From the NCBI RefSeq assembly GCF_015207005.2, contig NZ_JADEXS020000001.1:4588001-4652000 (forward strand): a DNA stretch of 64,000 nucleotides, written 5' to 3'. The notes under the pieces are model-generated. The model saw nothing but the letters and a program-made list of their open reading frames with translations. It did not search any database and had not been told where the DNA came from. This document shows, in pieces, positions 1 to 9,369 of this stretch. The DNA comes from Desmonostoc muscorum LEGE 12446. GTDB lineage: Bacteria > Cyanobacteriota > Cyanobacteriia > Cyanobacteriales > Nostocaceae. A program made the translations under genes and the position numbers. Numbering within the stretch: the stretch's first letter is position 1; each line of letters begins with the position of its first letter.

Positions 1-2892
1 GATGATCGGAAAACAGCAATCCATCTGCAAATTGGTCAACTGTTACTCAACAATACCTCAGAAATAGAACAGGAGGAAAAACTATTTGATATTGTCAATC
101 ACCTGAACATGGGATCGACGTTAATCACTCAAGGCAAAGAACAAGAGCAAATCGCTCGGTTAAACTTACTAGCGGCTAAAAAAGGTAGAACTGCAACCGC
201 TTATGAAGCAGCCGTAACCTATGCAACCAAGGGAATCAAGCTGCTCAACCACGATTGCTGGCAGAGTCAGTATGAATTGGCGCTGGAACTACATGAATTA
301 GCAGCGGAAAATGCCTTTCTGTCCAGAGATTTTGCACAAATCGATCGCTGGGTGGAAACAGTATTGCTTCAAGCGAAGACACCGCTCGATCAGGTGAAAA
401 TCTATGAAATTAAGCTCCAAGCTTACATATCGCAGCACCAGTTGTTACATGCCATCGCTTTGGGAAAACAGGTACTGAATCAATTTGGCGTTCAGTTTCC
501 CGATCAACCAACTCAGCAAGATATCAAGGAGGGATTTCAGTATACTGCTGACCAGTTTAACAGCAGAGCGATCGCCGAGTTGTTGAACCTACCCCCAATG
601 ACATCAACAGAAAGCTTGGCAACGATGAGAATTGTTGCTTGTATTGCGCCAGCCATTTACATCACGACTCCTACTCTATACCCGTTAGTGATTCTGTCCC
701 AGGTAAATGCCTCAATTCAGCACGGCAATGCGCCATTATCTGCGTTCTTTTATGCCAGTTATGGTCTGCTGTTAAATGGCGTGTTAGAAGATATGGAAGC
801 TGCCAATCGTGCTGGTACATTAGCATTAGGGGTATTGGAAAAATTCAACGCCAGGGAAGTCGAATCTAAAACCCGCGTGCTTGTAGGAGCGCTCATCCTG
901 CATGGAACTACTCACCTGCGAGCATCACTGCCAGTTTTACGGGAGAGCTACCAAATAGGATTAGATACCGGAGACTTCGAGTTTGGCGGTTACGGCGGAT
1001 TTCATACTTGCCACTATTGTTACTTCAGCGCTCAGGAACTGGGGACTCTGGAGCTAGAGATCCAAACATATAGCAACGTGCTGAGCAACCTCAAGCAAGT
1101 GATGATGTTTAACTACTGCCAAATGTTCCGACAAGTGGTTTGGAATCTGTTGGGCAGAGCTAACAATCCTGGTGTTTTGGTGGGGGATGTCTGCGACGAA
1201 GTGCAATTCCTCTCTCAATTATTGGCAGCAAATGACCAAATGGGGCTTCAGTTCTTCTATCTCCATAAACTGATTCTGGGCTACCTGTTCGGCGAGCAAG
1301 ATCAACATCTATTAGAAATTGCAACGGATGGCAGACAGTATTTAGGAGCTGCTGCTGGTTTCATTACAATACCAATATTTTATTTTTATGAGTCTCTCAC
1401 AGTTTTAGCAGCAGCGGCTAGCGATCGCCTGGAACAGGTGGTGGCAAATCAAGCAAAATTGCAGAAGTGGGCAAACCACGCACCGATGAACTATTTGCAC
1501 AAGTGGCATTTGGTAGAAGCAGAACGATGCCGAGTATTAGGAAACAAGATCGAGGCAATCGATCACTACGATCGCGCCATTGCTCTGGCTAAAGAACACG
1601 GTTATATCCAAGAAGAAGCTCTAGCCAATGAACTCGCAGCTAAATTTTACCTCAACTGGAGCAGAGAACGCATGGCTGGGGAATATATCACCGAAGCCTA
1701 CTATGGGTATGCTCGCTGGGGTGCGAAAGCCAAAGTCGCCGACTTGGAAAGACGCTATCCCCAACTTCTCGCCCCCATCTTAGGGCAAACACGTTCTCCC
1801 CTCTCCACTAACGAAACTATCTTCGCCTTGGGTACTGTTACCCCCACCAGTTCCGCCACATCCACCAGTAGCAGTGCTTCTGTGGCTTTAGATTTAGTTG
1901 CAATTCTCAAAGCTTCCCAAACTATCTCAAGCGAAATCGAATTTGAAAAACTGCTTTCATCATTGCTTTCTATCGTCGTCGAAAATGCCGGAGCTGATAA
2001 GTGCGTGTTAATGCTGATGGAGTCAGATAAATTACTGATTCGGGCATTAGCGAAGTTGAGTTTACAGAAAAATGGAAATACCAAAGTTGATTTTTCTGCC
2101 AGGCTGCTCAAATCAGAGCCTGTTGAAGAATCTATCGATGTGCCGATTGGCTTAGTTAATACTGTCAAACGCACTTTACAACCAGCAGTGATTATTGATG
2201 CTAGTGTATATCCGCAGTTAATTCATGACCCCTACATTGGGCAACACCAGCCCAAGAGTATCTTGTGCAGCCCGATTTTACATCAAGGGAAATTGCTGGG
2301 GGTGTTGTATCTAGAAAACCATGTAACGATGGGGGCGTTCACAAGCGATCGCGTGGAACTGCTCAATTTACTCTGCGCTCAAGCCGCCATTTCTTTAGAA
2401 AATGCCCGATTGTATGAGCGATCGCTAGAGTATTCCCAACAGCTAGAGCGATCGCTTGATCAGTTGAGCGCCGCACAATCTCGCTTGCAAGCATCCCAGC
2501 AAAGACTCCAGCTATTGGTTCAGCAAACTCCACTGGCAGTTATAGAGTGGGATACTAATTTTCAGGTTACTGACTGGAACCCAGCAGCAGAAAGAATCTT
2601 TGGCTACACCAAACAGGAGGCTTTGGGGTGTGAATTCAAATTCATCATTCCTCAAAGAATTCAAGCAAAAATGGAGCGAGTTAGCATCGATATTATATCG
2701 CATCAGGGTGGCAATTACAGTATCAATGAAAATGTGAGAAAAGATGGCAAAACTATTTTTTGTGCTTGGTATAACAATCCGCTTGTGAGTGCGGATGGCG
2801 AGTTAATTGGAGTTGCTTCCCTGGCAGATGATATTACCGATGTCTACGACGAGCTTCGCTTACGCAAAATTGCTGAAGTCAAACTGCAATAA
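1..2892 (+). CDS. multisensor histidine kinase, N-terminal part (5'-truncated by window, ended by in-frame TAA)
   Basis: The reading frame is open from base 1, so the gene starts upstream; the first in-window ATG is at 109. The first ~1,750 bases encode a helical repeat-like region typical of the segment that follows the kinase/AAA ATPase part in large cyanobacterial multisensor kinases (trifunctional Ser/Thr kinase-AAA-GAF-histidine kinase family). A GAF domain follows at about 1890-2415 (ending LLGVLYLENHVTM and ISLENARLYE), then a short coiled coil, then a PAS domain at about 2510-2870 (WDTNFQVTDWNPAAERIFGY). The frame ends at a TAA (2890-2892) exactly where a linker coiled coil should lead into the His-kinase module; the next gene is in the same frame and supplies it. 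A CAA-to-TAA change would explain the break. The protein as encoded would sense but not phosphorylate. Confidence 0.85.
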   Translation, partial: DDRKTAIHLQIGQLLLNNTSEIEQEEKLFDIVNHLNMGSTLITQGKEQEQIARLNLLAAKKGRTATAYEAAVTYATKGIKLLNHDCWQSQYELALELHELAAENAFLSRDFAQIDRWVETVLLQAKTPLDQVKIYEIKLQAYISQHQLLHAIALGKQVLNQFGVQFPDQPTQQDIKEGFQYTADQFNSRAIAELLNLPPMTSTESLATMRIVACIAPAIYITTPTLYPLVILSQVNASIQHGNAPLSAFFYASYGLLLNGVLEDMEAANRAGTLALGVLEKFNAREVESKTRVLVGALILHGTTHLRASLPVLRESYQIGLDTGDFEFGGYGGFHTCHYCYFSAQELGTLELEIQTYSNVLSNLKQVMMFNYCQMFRQVVWNLLGRANNPGVLVGDVCDEVQFLSQLLAANDQMGLQFFYLHKLILGYLFGEQDQHLLEIATDGRQYLGAAAGFITIPIFYFYESLTVLAAAASDRLEQVVANQAKLQKWANHAPMNYLHKWHLVEAERCRVLGNKIEAIDHYDRAIALAKEHGYIQEEALANELAAKFYLNWSRERMAGEYITEAYYGYARWGAKAKVADLERRYPQLLAPILGQTRSPLSTNETIFALGTVTPTSSATSTSSSASVALDLVAILKASQTISSEIEFEKLLSSLLSIVVENAGADKCVLMLMESDKLLIRALAKLSLQKNGNTKVDFSARLLKSEPVEESIDVPIGLVNTVKRTLQPAVIIDASVYPQLIHDPYIGQHQPKSILCSPILHQGKLLGVLYLENHVTMGAFTSDRVELLNLLCAQAAISLENARLYERSLEYSQQLERSLDQLSAAQSRLQASQQRLQLLVQQTPLAVIEWDTNFQVTDWNPAAERIFGYTKQEALGCEFKFIIPQRIQAKMERVSIDIISHQGGNYSINENVRKDGKTIFCAWYNNPLVSADGELIGVASLADDITDVYDELRLRKIAEVKLQ

Positions 2893-2946
2893 AAAGCACA
2901 AGAGCTAGAAACTGCTTTACAAAACCTGCAACAAGCACAATTACAA

Positions 2947-3765
2947 ATGATCCAAAGCGAAAAAATGTCTGCGTTGGGTAATTTAGTTGCTGGTGTGGCT
3001 CACGAAATGAATAATCCTTTGGGTTTTATTGCTGCCAGTATTAAACAAGCTAAACCCACTATCGCCGATATTGTTGAACACTTGAAACTCTATCAAGAAA
3101 ATTTACCCAACAAGAGTGAGGAAATTCTTGATCATGCAGTAGAAATTGACTTGGAATATAGCCTAGAAGACTTACCCAAAATGCTTGATTCCATGACAAT
3201 GGCGTGCGATCGCCTGAAAAATATCAGCACCAGTCTCCGCACTTTCTCTCGTGCCGATCGCGATTACAAAGTGCCGTTTAATATTCATCAAGGCATTGAT
3301 AGCACTATTCTCATTCTCAAACATCGTCTAAAAGCGAATGAACAACGTCCTGCCATTGAAGTTATCACTGAATATGGCAATTTACCGCAAATTGAATGTT
3401 TTCCAGGTCAATTAAATCAGGTATTCATGAATATTTTGTCCAATGCCATCGATGCTTTAGAGGAATCAAACAACGGACGTAGTTTTGAAGATATTAAAGC
3501 CAATCCCAACCAAATTAAAATTACCACTTCCCTAGAAAATAACTGTGTAAAAATTGCCATTACTGATAATGGTATGGGAATGAGTGAATCAGTTAAACAG
3601 AAAATATTTGAGCATTTATTTACTACTAAAGCTGTGGGTAAGGGTACGGGGTTGGGGTTGGCGATCGCCGAGCAAATTATAGTAGAAAAACACGGCGGTT
3701 CCCTCGAATGCAACTCCTCTCCCGGTCAAGGTACAGAATTTGCGATCTTAATTCCAGTTCGATAG
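2947..3765 (+). CDS. histidine kinase catalytic module (HisKA + HATPase_c), severed C-terminal part of the upstream kinase
   Basis: 272 residues. The H-box is VAGVAHEMNNPLGF near residue 20, the N-box is QVFMNILSNAIDAL, the G1 box is DNGMGMS and the G2 box is GTGLGLAIAEQI, so every catalytic motif of a HisKA/HATPase_c kinase is present. It is in the same frame as the sensor part and separated only by a TAA and 18 sense codons that read as linker (KAQELETALQNLQQAQLQ). No Shine-Dalgarno-like sequence precedes the ATG at 2947, so independent translation is doubtful. It may be expressed by stop read-through, as a separate kinase half, or not at all. The motifs are certain; the functional state is an inference. 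Confidence 0.85.
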   Translation: MIQSEKMSALGNLVAGVAHEMNNPLGFIAASIKQAKPTIADIVEHLKLYQENLPNKSEEILDHAVEIDLEYSLEDLPKMLDSMTMACDRLKNISTSLRTFSRADRDYKVPFNIHQGIDSTILILKHRLKANEQRPAIEVITEYGNLPQIECFPGQLNQVFMNILSNAIDALEESNNGRSFEDIKANPNQIKITTSLENNCVKIAITDNGMGMSESVKQKIFEHLFTTKAVGKGTGLGLAIAEQIIVEKHGGSLECNSSPGQGTEFAILIPVR

Positions 3766-3829
3766 TCACACCAATTTTCTTCTTATTGGTAAGGGTTTCA
3801 AGTGTGTTTACTTGAACTGGGAAATTGAC

Positions 3830-4141
3830 TTAGAACATGGGACTGTGTTCATCATCCCAACACTTGCGATCGCGCCAGCTTCGTCCACTATGTTCACATT
3901 CAGATGGATCATCTATCCAAGGAATCGATGTAGAGTGATGTGAGTTTTCGATGGGAGTGAATAAGTCAGTAGTGAATACGGTCAACAATGGCAATAATAA
4001 GGATAAAGTTATCAAGGTAAAAATCGGTAGAGCAATTAAATACCCAGTGAGCAACATTATGTTATTTTGAGTTCCCAAAAAATTGGAACTTTTATTTTTT
4101 TGAGTAATTTTGAAGCTCGATTTTGAATTTGAGAAAAACAT
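3830..4141 (-). CDS. small hypothetical membrane protein
   Basis: 103 residues. The N-terminal ~28 residues are polar and Lys/Ser/Asn-rich. One strong hydrophobic segment follows (LLTGYLIALPIFTLITLSL, about residues 30-55), then a polar C-terminal tail rich in Trp, Cys, Asp and His (ending WRDRKCWDDEHSPMF). The tail has two cysteines and looks conserved rather than random. A start at the internal ATG (4057) just before the membrane segment is possible. It is convergent with the kinase fragment and transcribed alone. No function is recognised. The reading frame is supported by its clear membrane-plus-tail architecture, but homology was not tested. Confidence 0.5.
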   Translation of the reverse strand: MFFSNSKSSFKITQKNKSSNFLGTQNNIMLLTGYLIALPIFTLITLSLLLPLLTVFTTDLFTPIENSHHSTSIPWIDDPSECEHSGRSWRDRKCWDDEHSPMF

Positions 4142-4769
4142 AATACAACCCTGTTATTATCAATTTATATAGAAATCAATTTGATTTTTTTCAAAGCCAA
4201 ACTGACTGAGAGCTAGCGGCATAGGATTTTAGTTCTCAGTATATTTAGCGAAAATCAAATCAGATTTCTTTATATAGGAATCCGGTTTGATTTTTGAACA
4301 AAATTAAGTATTTGTAGCGTGCGTTAGCGACAGCGTAACGCACCATTCTTAAGGATTTGGTGCCGTACTCTCGCCGATAACGCAACGCCAGTCGCTTCAA
4401 CGGGGGGAACCCCCGGACAGCGCTGGCTCCCCTACGTATCTTTTCAAAAATCAAATAGTAGTCCTATAAATCCGAATTTTTACGTAATAAGATTATTCAA
4501 GTTATACACTTTAATGTCAAAGGTATAACTCCTGACTTTTTAGAAATTTTAATCTTTGGGCGCTAAAAAATTTTTTTAATGAAAATATGCTGAAGTGGTG
4601 GCTATTGTCCCTGTGTAAACACTGGCAAATTGGGCAATGATAACCTTGAAGTTTAAATTCTACGAACACAAGGGGAATAGACACCTGAAGCAAATGATTG
4701 CAATTGCTGTTTGAGCCTACAATCCCACGGCTTGAAGCCGTGGGAGTATGTCAATAAATCTTTCCCAAC
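4142..4769. other. intergenic region with dispersed repeats
   Basis: 628 bases without a convincing gene. It holds a GCGTTAGCG-type dispersed repeat (about 4316-4346), a GC-rich stretch with GGGGGAACCCCC (about 4395-4435), AT-rich DNA, and the hairpin at 4724-4744. A 64-codon leftward frame across 4260-4454 is made entirely of repeat sequence and was rejected. Confidence 0.6.
4724..4744. repeat. perfect inverted repeat (10-bp arms, 1-base loop), possible transcription end of the CAP gene
   Basis: Arms CCCACGGCTT and AAGCCGTGGG with one G between them. It lies 26 bases past the stop of the leftward CAP-domain gene, so it could stabilise or end that transcript, but no T-run follows. Similar hairpins occur at ends of IS200/IS605-type elements in cyanobacteria; no transposase is present here. 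Confidence 0.55.
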
Positions 4770-5300
4770 CTATGTGCGAAGGAAAATTTGGGTGAAGTAG
4801 ACTTGTCCTTTACTATTGCTGGCAACACCAACCCCCGTCAAATTATAATTACCTTTGATATTGGCTAGATGCCCTGGACTTTGCAGCCAGCCCTGAACAG
4901 CTTGCTTAGCAGGGTCACTACTCCCTTGGTTGTAAGCAACATTTTCACCAGCTGCTTTGTAGGTAATACCGATCGCTTTCAGGCGCTCTTGAATTCCACT
5001 ATGTCCAAAAGCCACTTTACCGCTAGCCATATTCTGACTGTGAATCCTGGCTTGATTATCGATGGCAGAATTACGAGTTAGCGCTGGTAGCCCTTTAGAA
5101 GCTCTATAACTATTAATTTGGGTGAAAACCGACTGTTCTATAGCAGCAGTGTTGATGGTAGATTGTGCAATCTCAACAGTATCACTTGATATATGTGAAG
5201 ACTTCGGCGTGAAAGTTGGCTCTGTTATAGAAGTAGCGATCGCTCCACTACTGAGAAAAATAGTTCCTAAACCAATGCCGTAGATTGTTGTTCTAATCAT
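4770..5300 (-). CDS. secreted CAP-domain (SCP-like/PR-1) protein
   Basis: 176 residues. An N-terminal signal-like hydrophobic segment (IYGIGLGTIFLSSGAIATS) is followed by a Ser/Thr-rich linker and, from about residue 55, a CAP domain. Recognisable motifs are INSYRASKGLPAL, NQARIHSQNMASG, FGHSGIQERL, AAGENVAYNQG, AVQGWLQSPGHLANIKG and YNLTGVGVASN; the HS, EN and GH residues line the usual CAP cavity. CAP proteins are secreted and often bind lipids or act in envelope biology, but the exact role in cyanobacteria is unknown. It is transcribed alone. The first ATG is used because it opens the signal peptide. Family assignment is secure; the function is not. Confidence 0.88.
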   Translation of the reverse strand: MIRTTIYGIGLGTIFLSSGAIATSITEPTFTPKSSHISSDTVEIAQSTINTAAIEQSVFTQINSYRASKGLPALTRNSAIDNQARIHSQNMASGKVAFGHSGIQERLKAIGITYKAAGENVAYNQGSSDPAKQAVQGWLQSPGHLANIKGNYNLTGVGVASNSKGQVYFTQIFLRT

Positions 5301-5753
5301 TTGCTGAAAGTAAAGTTCCAGACCATCTAACCAGACTATTGTTGATTGAACAACTTGGTTATCGGTCTATATACTTCTGCTTATGTTGCTATCGGTTCAA
5401 AAACCACCAGTAAACTTTTAAATTTACAATCTTACAAAAAAAATTGTGCTGTCCGTAGATAATTTTCTTCTAGCTTTAGAAAGATTATTTCTATTTTGGA
5501 TTTTAGATTTTAGATTTTGGATTGAGAGTTGATTTCTGAGATTTTCGCCAAATGTACAATTTTTTACTCAAACCTCTACCTGGAGAACGGAAACGCCCAA
5601 GTTATACCATTTTCAAAAATATTTACCAGATGTAAATAACCTGTAGGGGCGTACAACTGTACACCCCTACAACATATCTATCTTTTGTGAACTGGTATTA
5701 CGAGTATGGAGTCAATCCAAAATCCAAAATCTAAAATCCAAAATTGTTTTGTA
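5301..5753. other. intergenic region with one GTAGGGG palindrome
   Basis: 453 bases upstream of the CAP gene and downstream of the small protein at 5754-6041. It contains short repeats of the ATTTTAGATTTTGGATT and AATCCAAAATC kind and a palindrome at 5643-5670 with arms GTAGGGGCGTACA and TGTACACCCCTAC. No gene was seen. Confidence 0.6.
5643..5670. repeat. GTAGGGG-type palindrome
   Basis: 28-bp near-perfect inverted repeat with ends GTAGGGGC and CCCCTAC. One of about ten such palindromes in this window, all intergenic, with different centres. Confidence 0.7.
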
Positions 5754-6041
5754 TTAATCTTGGCTGAGAGTTTGTAACTCTTCCTGGACGACACGCAACA
5801 CCCGCGCGATGTATTCTGCACGCCATTTTTCCCGCTCATTAATTACTTTGGCATCAGGTTCATAACCTTCAATTTCAGTAACCGATAAAATACCTTTAAC
5901 CTCTAGCAATCGTTCAATGGTGTCGAGGCGATCGCGCAGCACGGACACCTCACCAGTCAAAGCCATAACCATCGCCAACAATTTATCATTTTGCGAATTT
6001 TCTAAGTAAACTGGTCGTTTACCCTTGGCTGTTTTCGCCAT
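5754..6041 (-). CDS. conserved small protein of unknown function, coiled-coil-like
   Basis: 95 residues from the ATG at 6041 (MAKTAKGKRPVYLENSQ...). This start is preferred over one 72 bases upstream because GGAG lies ~10 bases before it and the upstream residues look like translated spacer. The N-terminus is basic. The middle (LLAMVMALTGEVSVLRDRLDTIERLLEVKG) and the C-terminus (WRAEYIARVLRVVQEELQTL) are amphipathic helices typical of a dimeric coiled coil. It lies 95 bases downstream of the methyltransferase gene in the same direction and may be co-transcribed with it. I do not recognise a named family. The methyltransferase neighbourhood suggests a partner role, but this is only inference. 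Confidence 0.7.
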   Translation of the reverse strand: MAKTAKGKRPVYLENSQNDKLLAMVMALTGEVSVLRDRLDTIERLLEVKGILSVTEIEGYEPDAKVINEREKWRAEYIARVLRVVQEELQTLSQD

Positions 6042-6136
6042 CCTAACTCCAATTCTCCAAAAAGAGGTTACATAACAAAAGAAGGAAACCCAGATAAAAT
6101 CTGGCTTCCTCAATTACGAATTACGAATTAATCTAC

Positions 6137-7273
6137 TTACTTGGTTGCAGCAACCACAAACCAAGTGCCAAAACTCTTAGACTTATCACCTTGAGCTTTC
6201 CATGCCCCATTAGGAACAAATTTTTCAAATGTCTTATCTGCTGCAAAACCAGCTTCAGTAGCTATCGCTACCAAATCTAAATCGCGTACAGCACTCCAGA
6301 AGGGTTCGTTGTTGTTAGCAGTTTCCCAATCAAAAACAAACTGTGTGTAAGCATCCATGTGACGATACAGGGGTGCTTCTACATGAATCATCATTCCGCC
6401 GGGAGCTAGTAGACGATAACATTCTTCCATCACTTTACGGACGGCTGGCGGGGGAATTTCATGTAGCAAAATGTGAGAAACCACTAAGTCAAAAGACTCA
6501 TCTGGAAAGTTAGTGTGTTCGGCATTTTGCTGAGAAAAGTGTACGCGTTTGCCCAAAGATTCGGCTCTTGCATGACCATAACGCAGCATCGCTGCGCCTA
6601 TATCTATGGCGTGGACTTCTGCATCTGGGTAACCATCTACATAGGGTAATGTGCTATGACCCACAGAACATCCCATATCGAGAATTTTTCTCGGTCGAAA
6701 ATCGGGATACTCTGGTAAGAGATAGTTTTGGACTATGGATAACCCCATGTCATCGTTGAGTGGCCCCAACCAACCCACACCATAAACATAAGCACCGCGA
6801 TCGTAAGTTGCGCCAGCGGCTACATCATCAGCGGTAAATTCGCTGTGATATCCTCCAGGCATACAGTGAATATCTACAGCTTTTTGATGAGTAGGTGTTT
6901 GAAAATTCGGGTCGAGGGTTAAAGTACCTAGTTCACTACCCTTGTCTTTAGCCCGTTCAATCAACTCTGGCAGTTGTCTATCAACGCTGGCATTTACAGC
7001 ATCCCATAACATCTCCTGGCTAATCCGCTTCAGGGCACCAGTCCAGCGATAGTAGGGTTCGTGCTGCATTACTTCCCGAATTTCATAACGATTTTGGGGA
7101 GGACGCTGATGTTCTTGTTCAAACTTTGGCTTGGCTAATTTTTCATAAATTACTTTATTGCCAGCAGAGAGATTCCGGAAAATGTGCAGTTTTAAACTTT
7201 GGACAAACTCTTGGCGTGCCAACTCGTCTTGAGTGGTTTTCGGTAGCATAGCGTGTTGGAATTGTCGATCCAT
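6137..7273 (-). CDS. class I SAM-dependent methyltransferase
   Basis: 378 residues. An N-terminal ~190-residue helical region without obvious family precedes a Rossmann methyltransferase domain. Motif I is ILDMGCSVGHS (about residue 197), motif II is VHAIDIGAAML, motif III-like is SFDLVVSHILLHEI and motif IV is LAPGGMMIHVEAP. The substrate cannot be told from sequence; the fold is that of the UbiE/MenG-like small-molecule enzymes. The start is supported by GGGGAG about 10 bases upstream. It follows trpB by 35 bases in the same direction, so the two may share a transcript. The long N-terminal extension is unusual for simple class I enzymes and may give substrate specificity. Confidence 0.85.
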   Translation of the reverse strand: MDRQFQHAMLPKTTQDELARQEFVQSLKLHIFRNLSAGNKVIYEKLAKPKFEQEHQRPPQNRYEIREVMQHEPYYRWTGALKRISQEMLWDAVNASVDRQLPELIERAKDKGSELGTLTLDPNFQTPTHQKAVDIHCMPGGYHSEFTADDVAAGATYDRGAYVYGVGWLGPLNDDMGLSIVQNYLLPEYPDFRPRKILDMGCSVGHSTLPYVDGYPDAEVHAIDIGAAMLRYGHARAESLGKRVHFSQQNAEHTNFPDESFDLVVSHILLHEIPPPAVRKVMEECYRLLAPGGMMIHVEAPLYRHMDAYTQFVFDWETANNNEPFWSAVRDLDLVAIATEAGFAADKTFEKFVPNGAWKAQGDKSKSFGTWFVVAATK

Positions 7274-7308
7274 CGTTGCTTTCTCCCCAAAATTTAACGT
7301 ATGTTTAC

Positions 7309-8544
7309 TTATGCAGGATTTAAAAACTTGGCTACTGTTTGCACATCCTTGTCACCCCGTCCAGAGCAGTTGATGATAATCCGAGGACTGCCGGTTAGTT
7401 GGGGACATAGGGTTTCCAAGTAGGCGATCGCATGAGCTGTTTCCAATGCTGGAATAATCCCTTCCAATTTCGATAATCGCTGGAACGCTGCCAAAGCCTC
7501 TGCATCCGTCACACTATAGTATTCCGCCCGACCAATATCCTTTAAATAGCTATGTTCTGGTCCCACACCGGGATAATCTAACCCTGCACTAATTGAGTGT
7601 GCCTCAATGATTTGCCCATCCTCATCTTGCAGCAAATAGCTCATCGCCCCGTGCAAGACACCAACTCGCCCTTTTGTCAAGGTAGCTGCGTGTTTTTCGG
7701 TGTTGACACCTTCTCCGGCTGCCTCAACTCCGATTAACCGTATAGAAGGTTCATTGATAAACTCATAAAATAGTCCCATAGCATTGGAACCACCACCGAC
7801 ACAAGCCATGAGAATATCAGGCAATCCACCCCATTTTTCCATTGCTTGGGCGCGAGTTTCTTGGCCGATGACTGCATGAAAATCACGTACCATCATTGGG
7901 TAAGGATGAGGTCCTGCTACTGAACCCAGGATGTAATGAGTAGTTTCCACATTCGTCACCCAATCCCGAATCGCTTCAGAAGTGGCATCCTTGAGGGTTC
8001 CCGTTCCCGCTTCCACCGGACGTACTTCTGCCCCCATCAATTGCATTCTGAAGACATTCAAGGCTTGGCGTTCCATATCATGAACGCCCATATAAATTAC
8101 GCATTCGAGTCCAAAACGAGCGCAAACCGTAGCTGTGGCTACTCCATGTTGTCCAGCACCAGTTTCGGCAATAATTCGCTGTTTACCCATGCGCTTTGCC
8201 AACAATACTTGACCAAGGGCATTATTAATTTTGTGAGCGCCAGTGTGATTTAAATCTTCACGTTTTAAGAAAATTTGTGGGCCGGTGCGATCGGGACGGC
8301 CATAGTGAGCAGTCAGGCGTTCAGCGAAATACAATGGTGTGGCACGTCCTACATAATCCCGCAACAACTGCTGTAGTTCTGCTTGAAACCCAGGATCGTT
8401 GCGGTACTGCTGATAAGCTCTTTCTAATTCAGCAAGAGCAGGCATTAGCGTCTCAGGTACATATTTACCGCCAAAGCGTCCAAACCGACCTAGCGTATCG
8501 GGAACTTGAGCAGTTGAGTTTGTAGACACGGGAGTGGTAGTCAC
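7309..8544 (-). CDS. trpB: tryptophan synthase beta subunit
   Basis: 411 residues, the usual length. It condenses indole with L-serine to give tryptophan, using PLP, in complex with TrpA. Visible signatures are [16 protein letters not shown] at the N-terminus, the PLP lysine motif [15 protein letters not shown], the [10 protein letters not shown] segment, the phosphate-binding loop [13 protein letters not shown], and [16 protein letters not shown]. trpA is not adjacent, and trpC lies about 6 kb away, so the trp genes are scattered as usual in cyanobacteria. A block of GGGGACT/GGGGATT heptamers starts ~55 bases upstream of the start codon. A methyltransferase gene follows directly. Confidence 0.97.
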   Translation of the reverse strand: MTTTPVSTNSTAQVPDTLGRFGRFGGKYVPETLMPALAELERAYQQYRNDPGFQAELQQLLRDYVGRATPLYFAERLTAHYGRPDRTGPQIFLKREDLNHTGAHKINNALGQVLLAKRMGKQRIIAETGAGQHGVATATVCARFGLECVIYMGVHDMERQALNVFRMQLMGAEVRPVEAGTGTLKDATSEAIRDWVTNVETTHYILGSVAGPHPYPMMVRDFHAVIGQETRAQAMEKWGGLPDILMACVGGGSNAMGLFYEFINEPSIRLIGVEAAGEGVNTEKHAATLTKGRVGVLHGAMSYLLQDEDGQIIEAHSISAGLDYPGVGPEHSYLKDIGRAEYYSVTDAEALAAFQRLSKLEGIIPALETAHAIAYLETLCPQLTGSPRIIINCSGRGDKDVQTVAKFLNPA

Positions 8545-8600
8545 AGGCTGATTTTTGATGAGGGAAATGACTTAATTATTATAGGAAAGTCTAGGCTTGT

Positions 8601-8710
8601 CTGGGGATTGGGGACTGGGGATTGGGGACTGGGGACTGGGGACTGGGGATTGGGGACTGGGGACTGGGGATTGGGGACTGGGGATTGGGGACTGCGGACT
8701 AGGGACTAGG
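8601..8710. repeat. heptamer short tandem repeat array (GGGGACT/GGGGATT)
   Basis: About a dozen 7-bp units, GGGGATT or GGGGACT with small changes, run without interruption between the divergent trpB and UPF0175 genes. This matches the short tandemly repeated repetitive (STRR) class known from heterocystous cyanobacteria. The leftward 109-codon frame across it is a run of Pro/Ser/Gln repeats and not a gene. Confidence 0.85.
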
Positions 8711-8821
8711 AAATAAAAATTTAGGAATACTTTCTTCAGTACCCAATATCCAGTCCCAAGTACCATTATCTGAAATGAATGGAGCAATAAATACGTTTTC
8801 AGGATTTTCAGAGGTAAATTT

Positions 8822-9121
8822 ATGTCGTTAGTCACGATTAATCTGCCAGAAGAAGTATTTAGCGCCCATCGCCACAATCCAGAAGAATTTGTGGGGGACA
8901 TGCGCCTTACTGCTGCGATTTACTGGTATCAGAAGCACGAAATTTCAATGGAAAAAGCCGCCACAGTTGCTGGATTAAATCGTCGGGACTTTCTGTCCGT
9001 CCTAGCCCGCGAACAAGTGGATGTCTTTGGTGTTGACTTTGATGATTTGCACAGCGAGTTAAATAGAGTTAATGAGACAGCGTTATATGATAGTGATATA
9101 GCAATCCTAAACGATTTATGA
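8822..9121 (+). CDS. UPF0175 family protein, antitoxin-like, without a partner
   Basis: 99 residues. UPF0175 features are the N-terminal strand SLVTINLPEEVF and the helix-turn-helix-like ISMEKAATVAGLNRRDFLSVLAREQVDVFGVD, ending in the family's typical VFGVDFDDLHSEL. In many genomes such proteins are encoded next to a PIN or DUF3368 toxin. Here the following 248 bases contain no such gene, so it is an orphan. The start ATG is kept although only a weak AGAGG-like sequence precedes it (about 11 bases before). The family call is firm; the antitoxin role is inferred from the family's usual neighbours. Confidence 0.85.
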   Translation: MSLVTINLPEEVFSAHRHNPEEFVGDMRLTAAIYWYQKHEISMEKAATVAGLNRRDFLSVLAREQVDVFGVDFDDLHSELNRVNETALYDSDIAILNDL

Positions 9122-9369
9122 GAATATACGGAGATATATAACGTGATTTATAAAACTTAGTTTTAAGCTATATATTATGCAATATATATAATTCTAGCCT
9201 CCAAATTAAGTTATAAATGAGTGTTTAAAACTACGTTTATAGGTTAAGTATTTTCTCACATATGATTCCGGATTGCTATATGACCTAGAGTTCAGCAATT
9301 GTCGTTTCTGTCCACGAACCTTAAAATTGAAGTTTCCAGTGCGTTGAAATTTTTCTTAATAAAGATTTT

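Noticed and set aside
4260..4454. 64-codon leftward frame
   Set aside because: Composed of dispersed GCGTTAGCG and GGGGGAACCCCC repeats; no protein-like pattern.
8572..8901. 109-codon leftward frame with Pro-Ser-Gln repeats
   Set aside because: Translation of the GGGGACT heptamer array; overlaps the start of the UPF0175 gene on the other strand.
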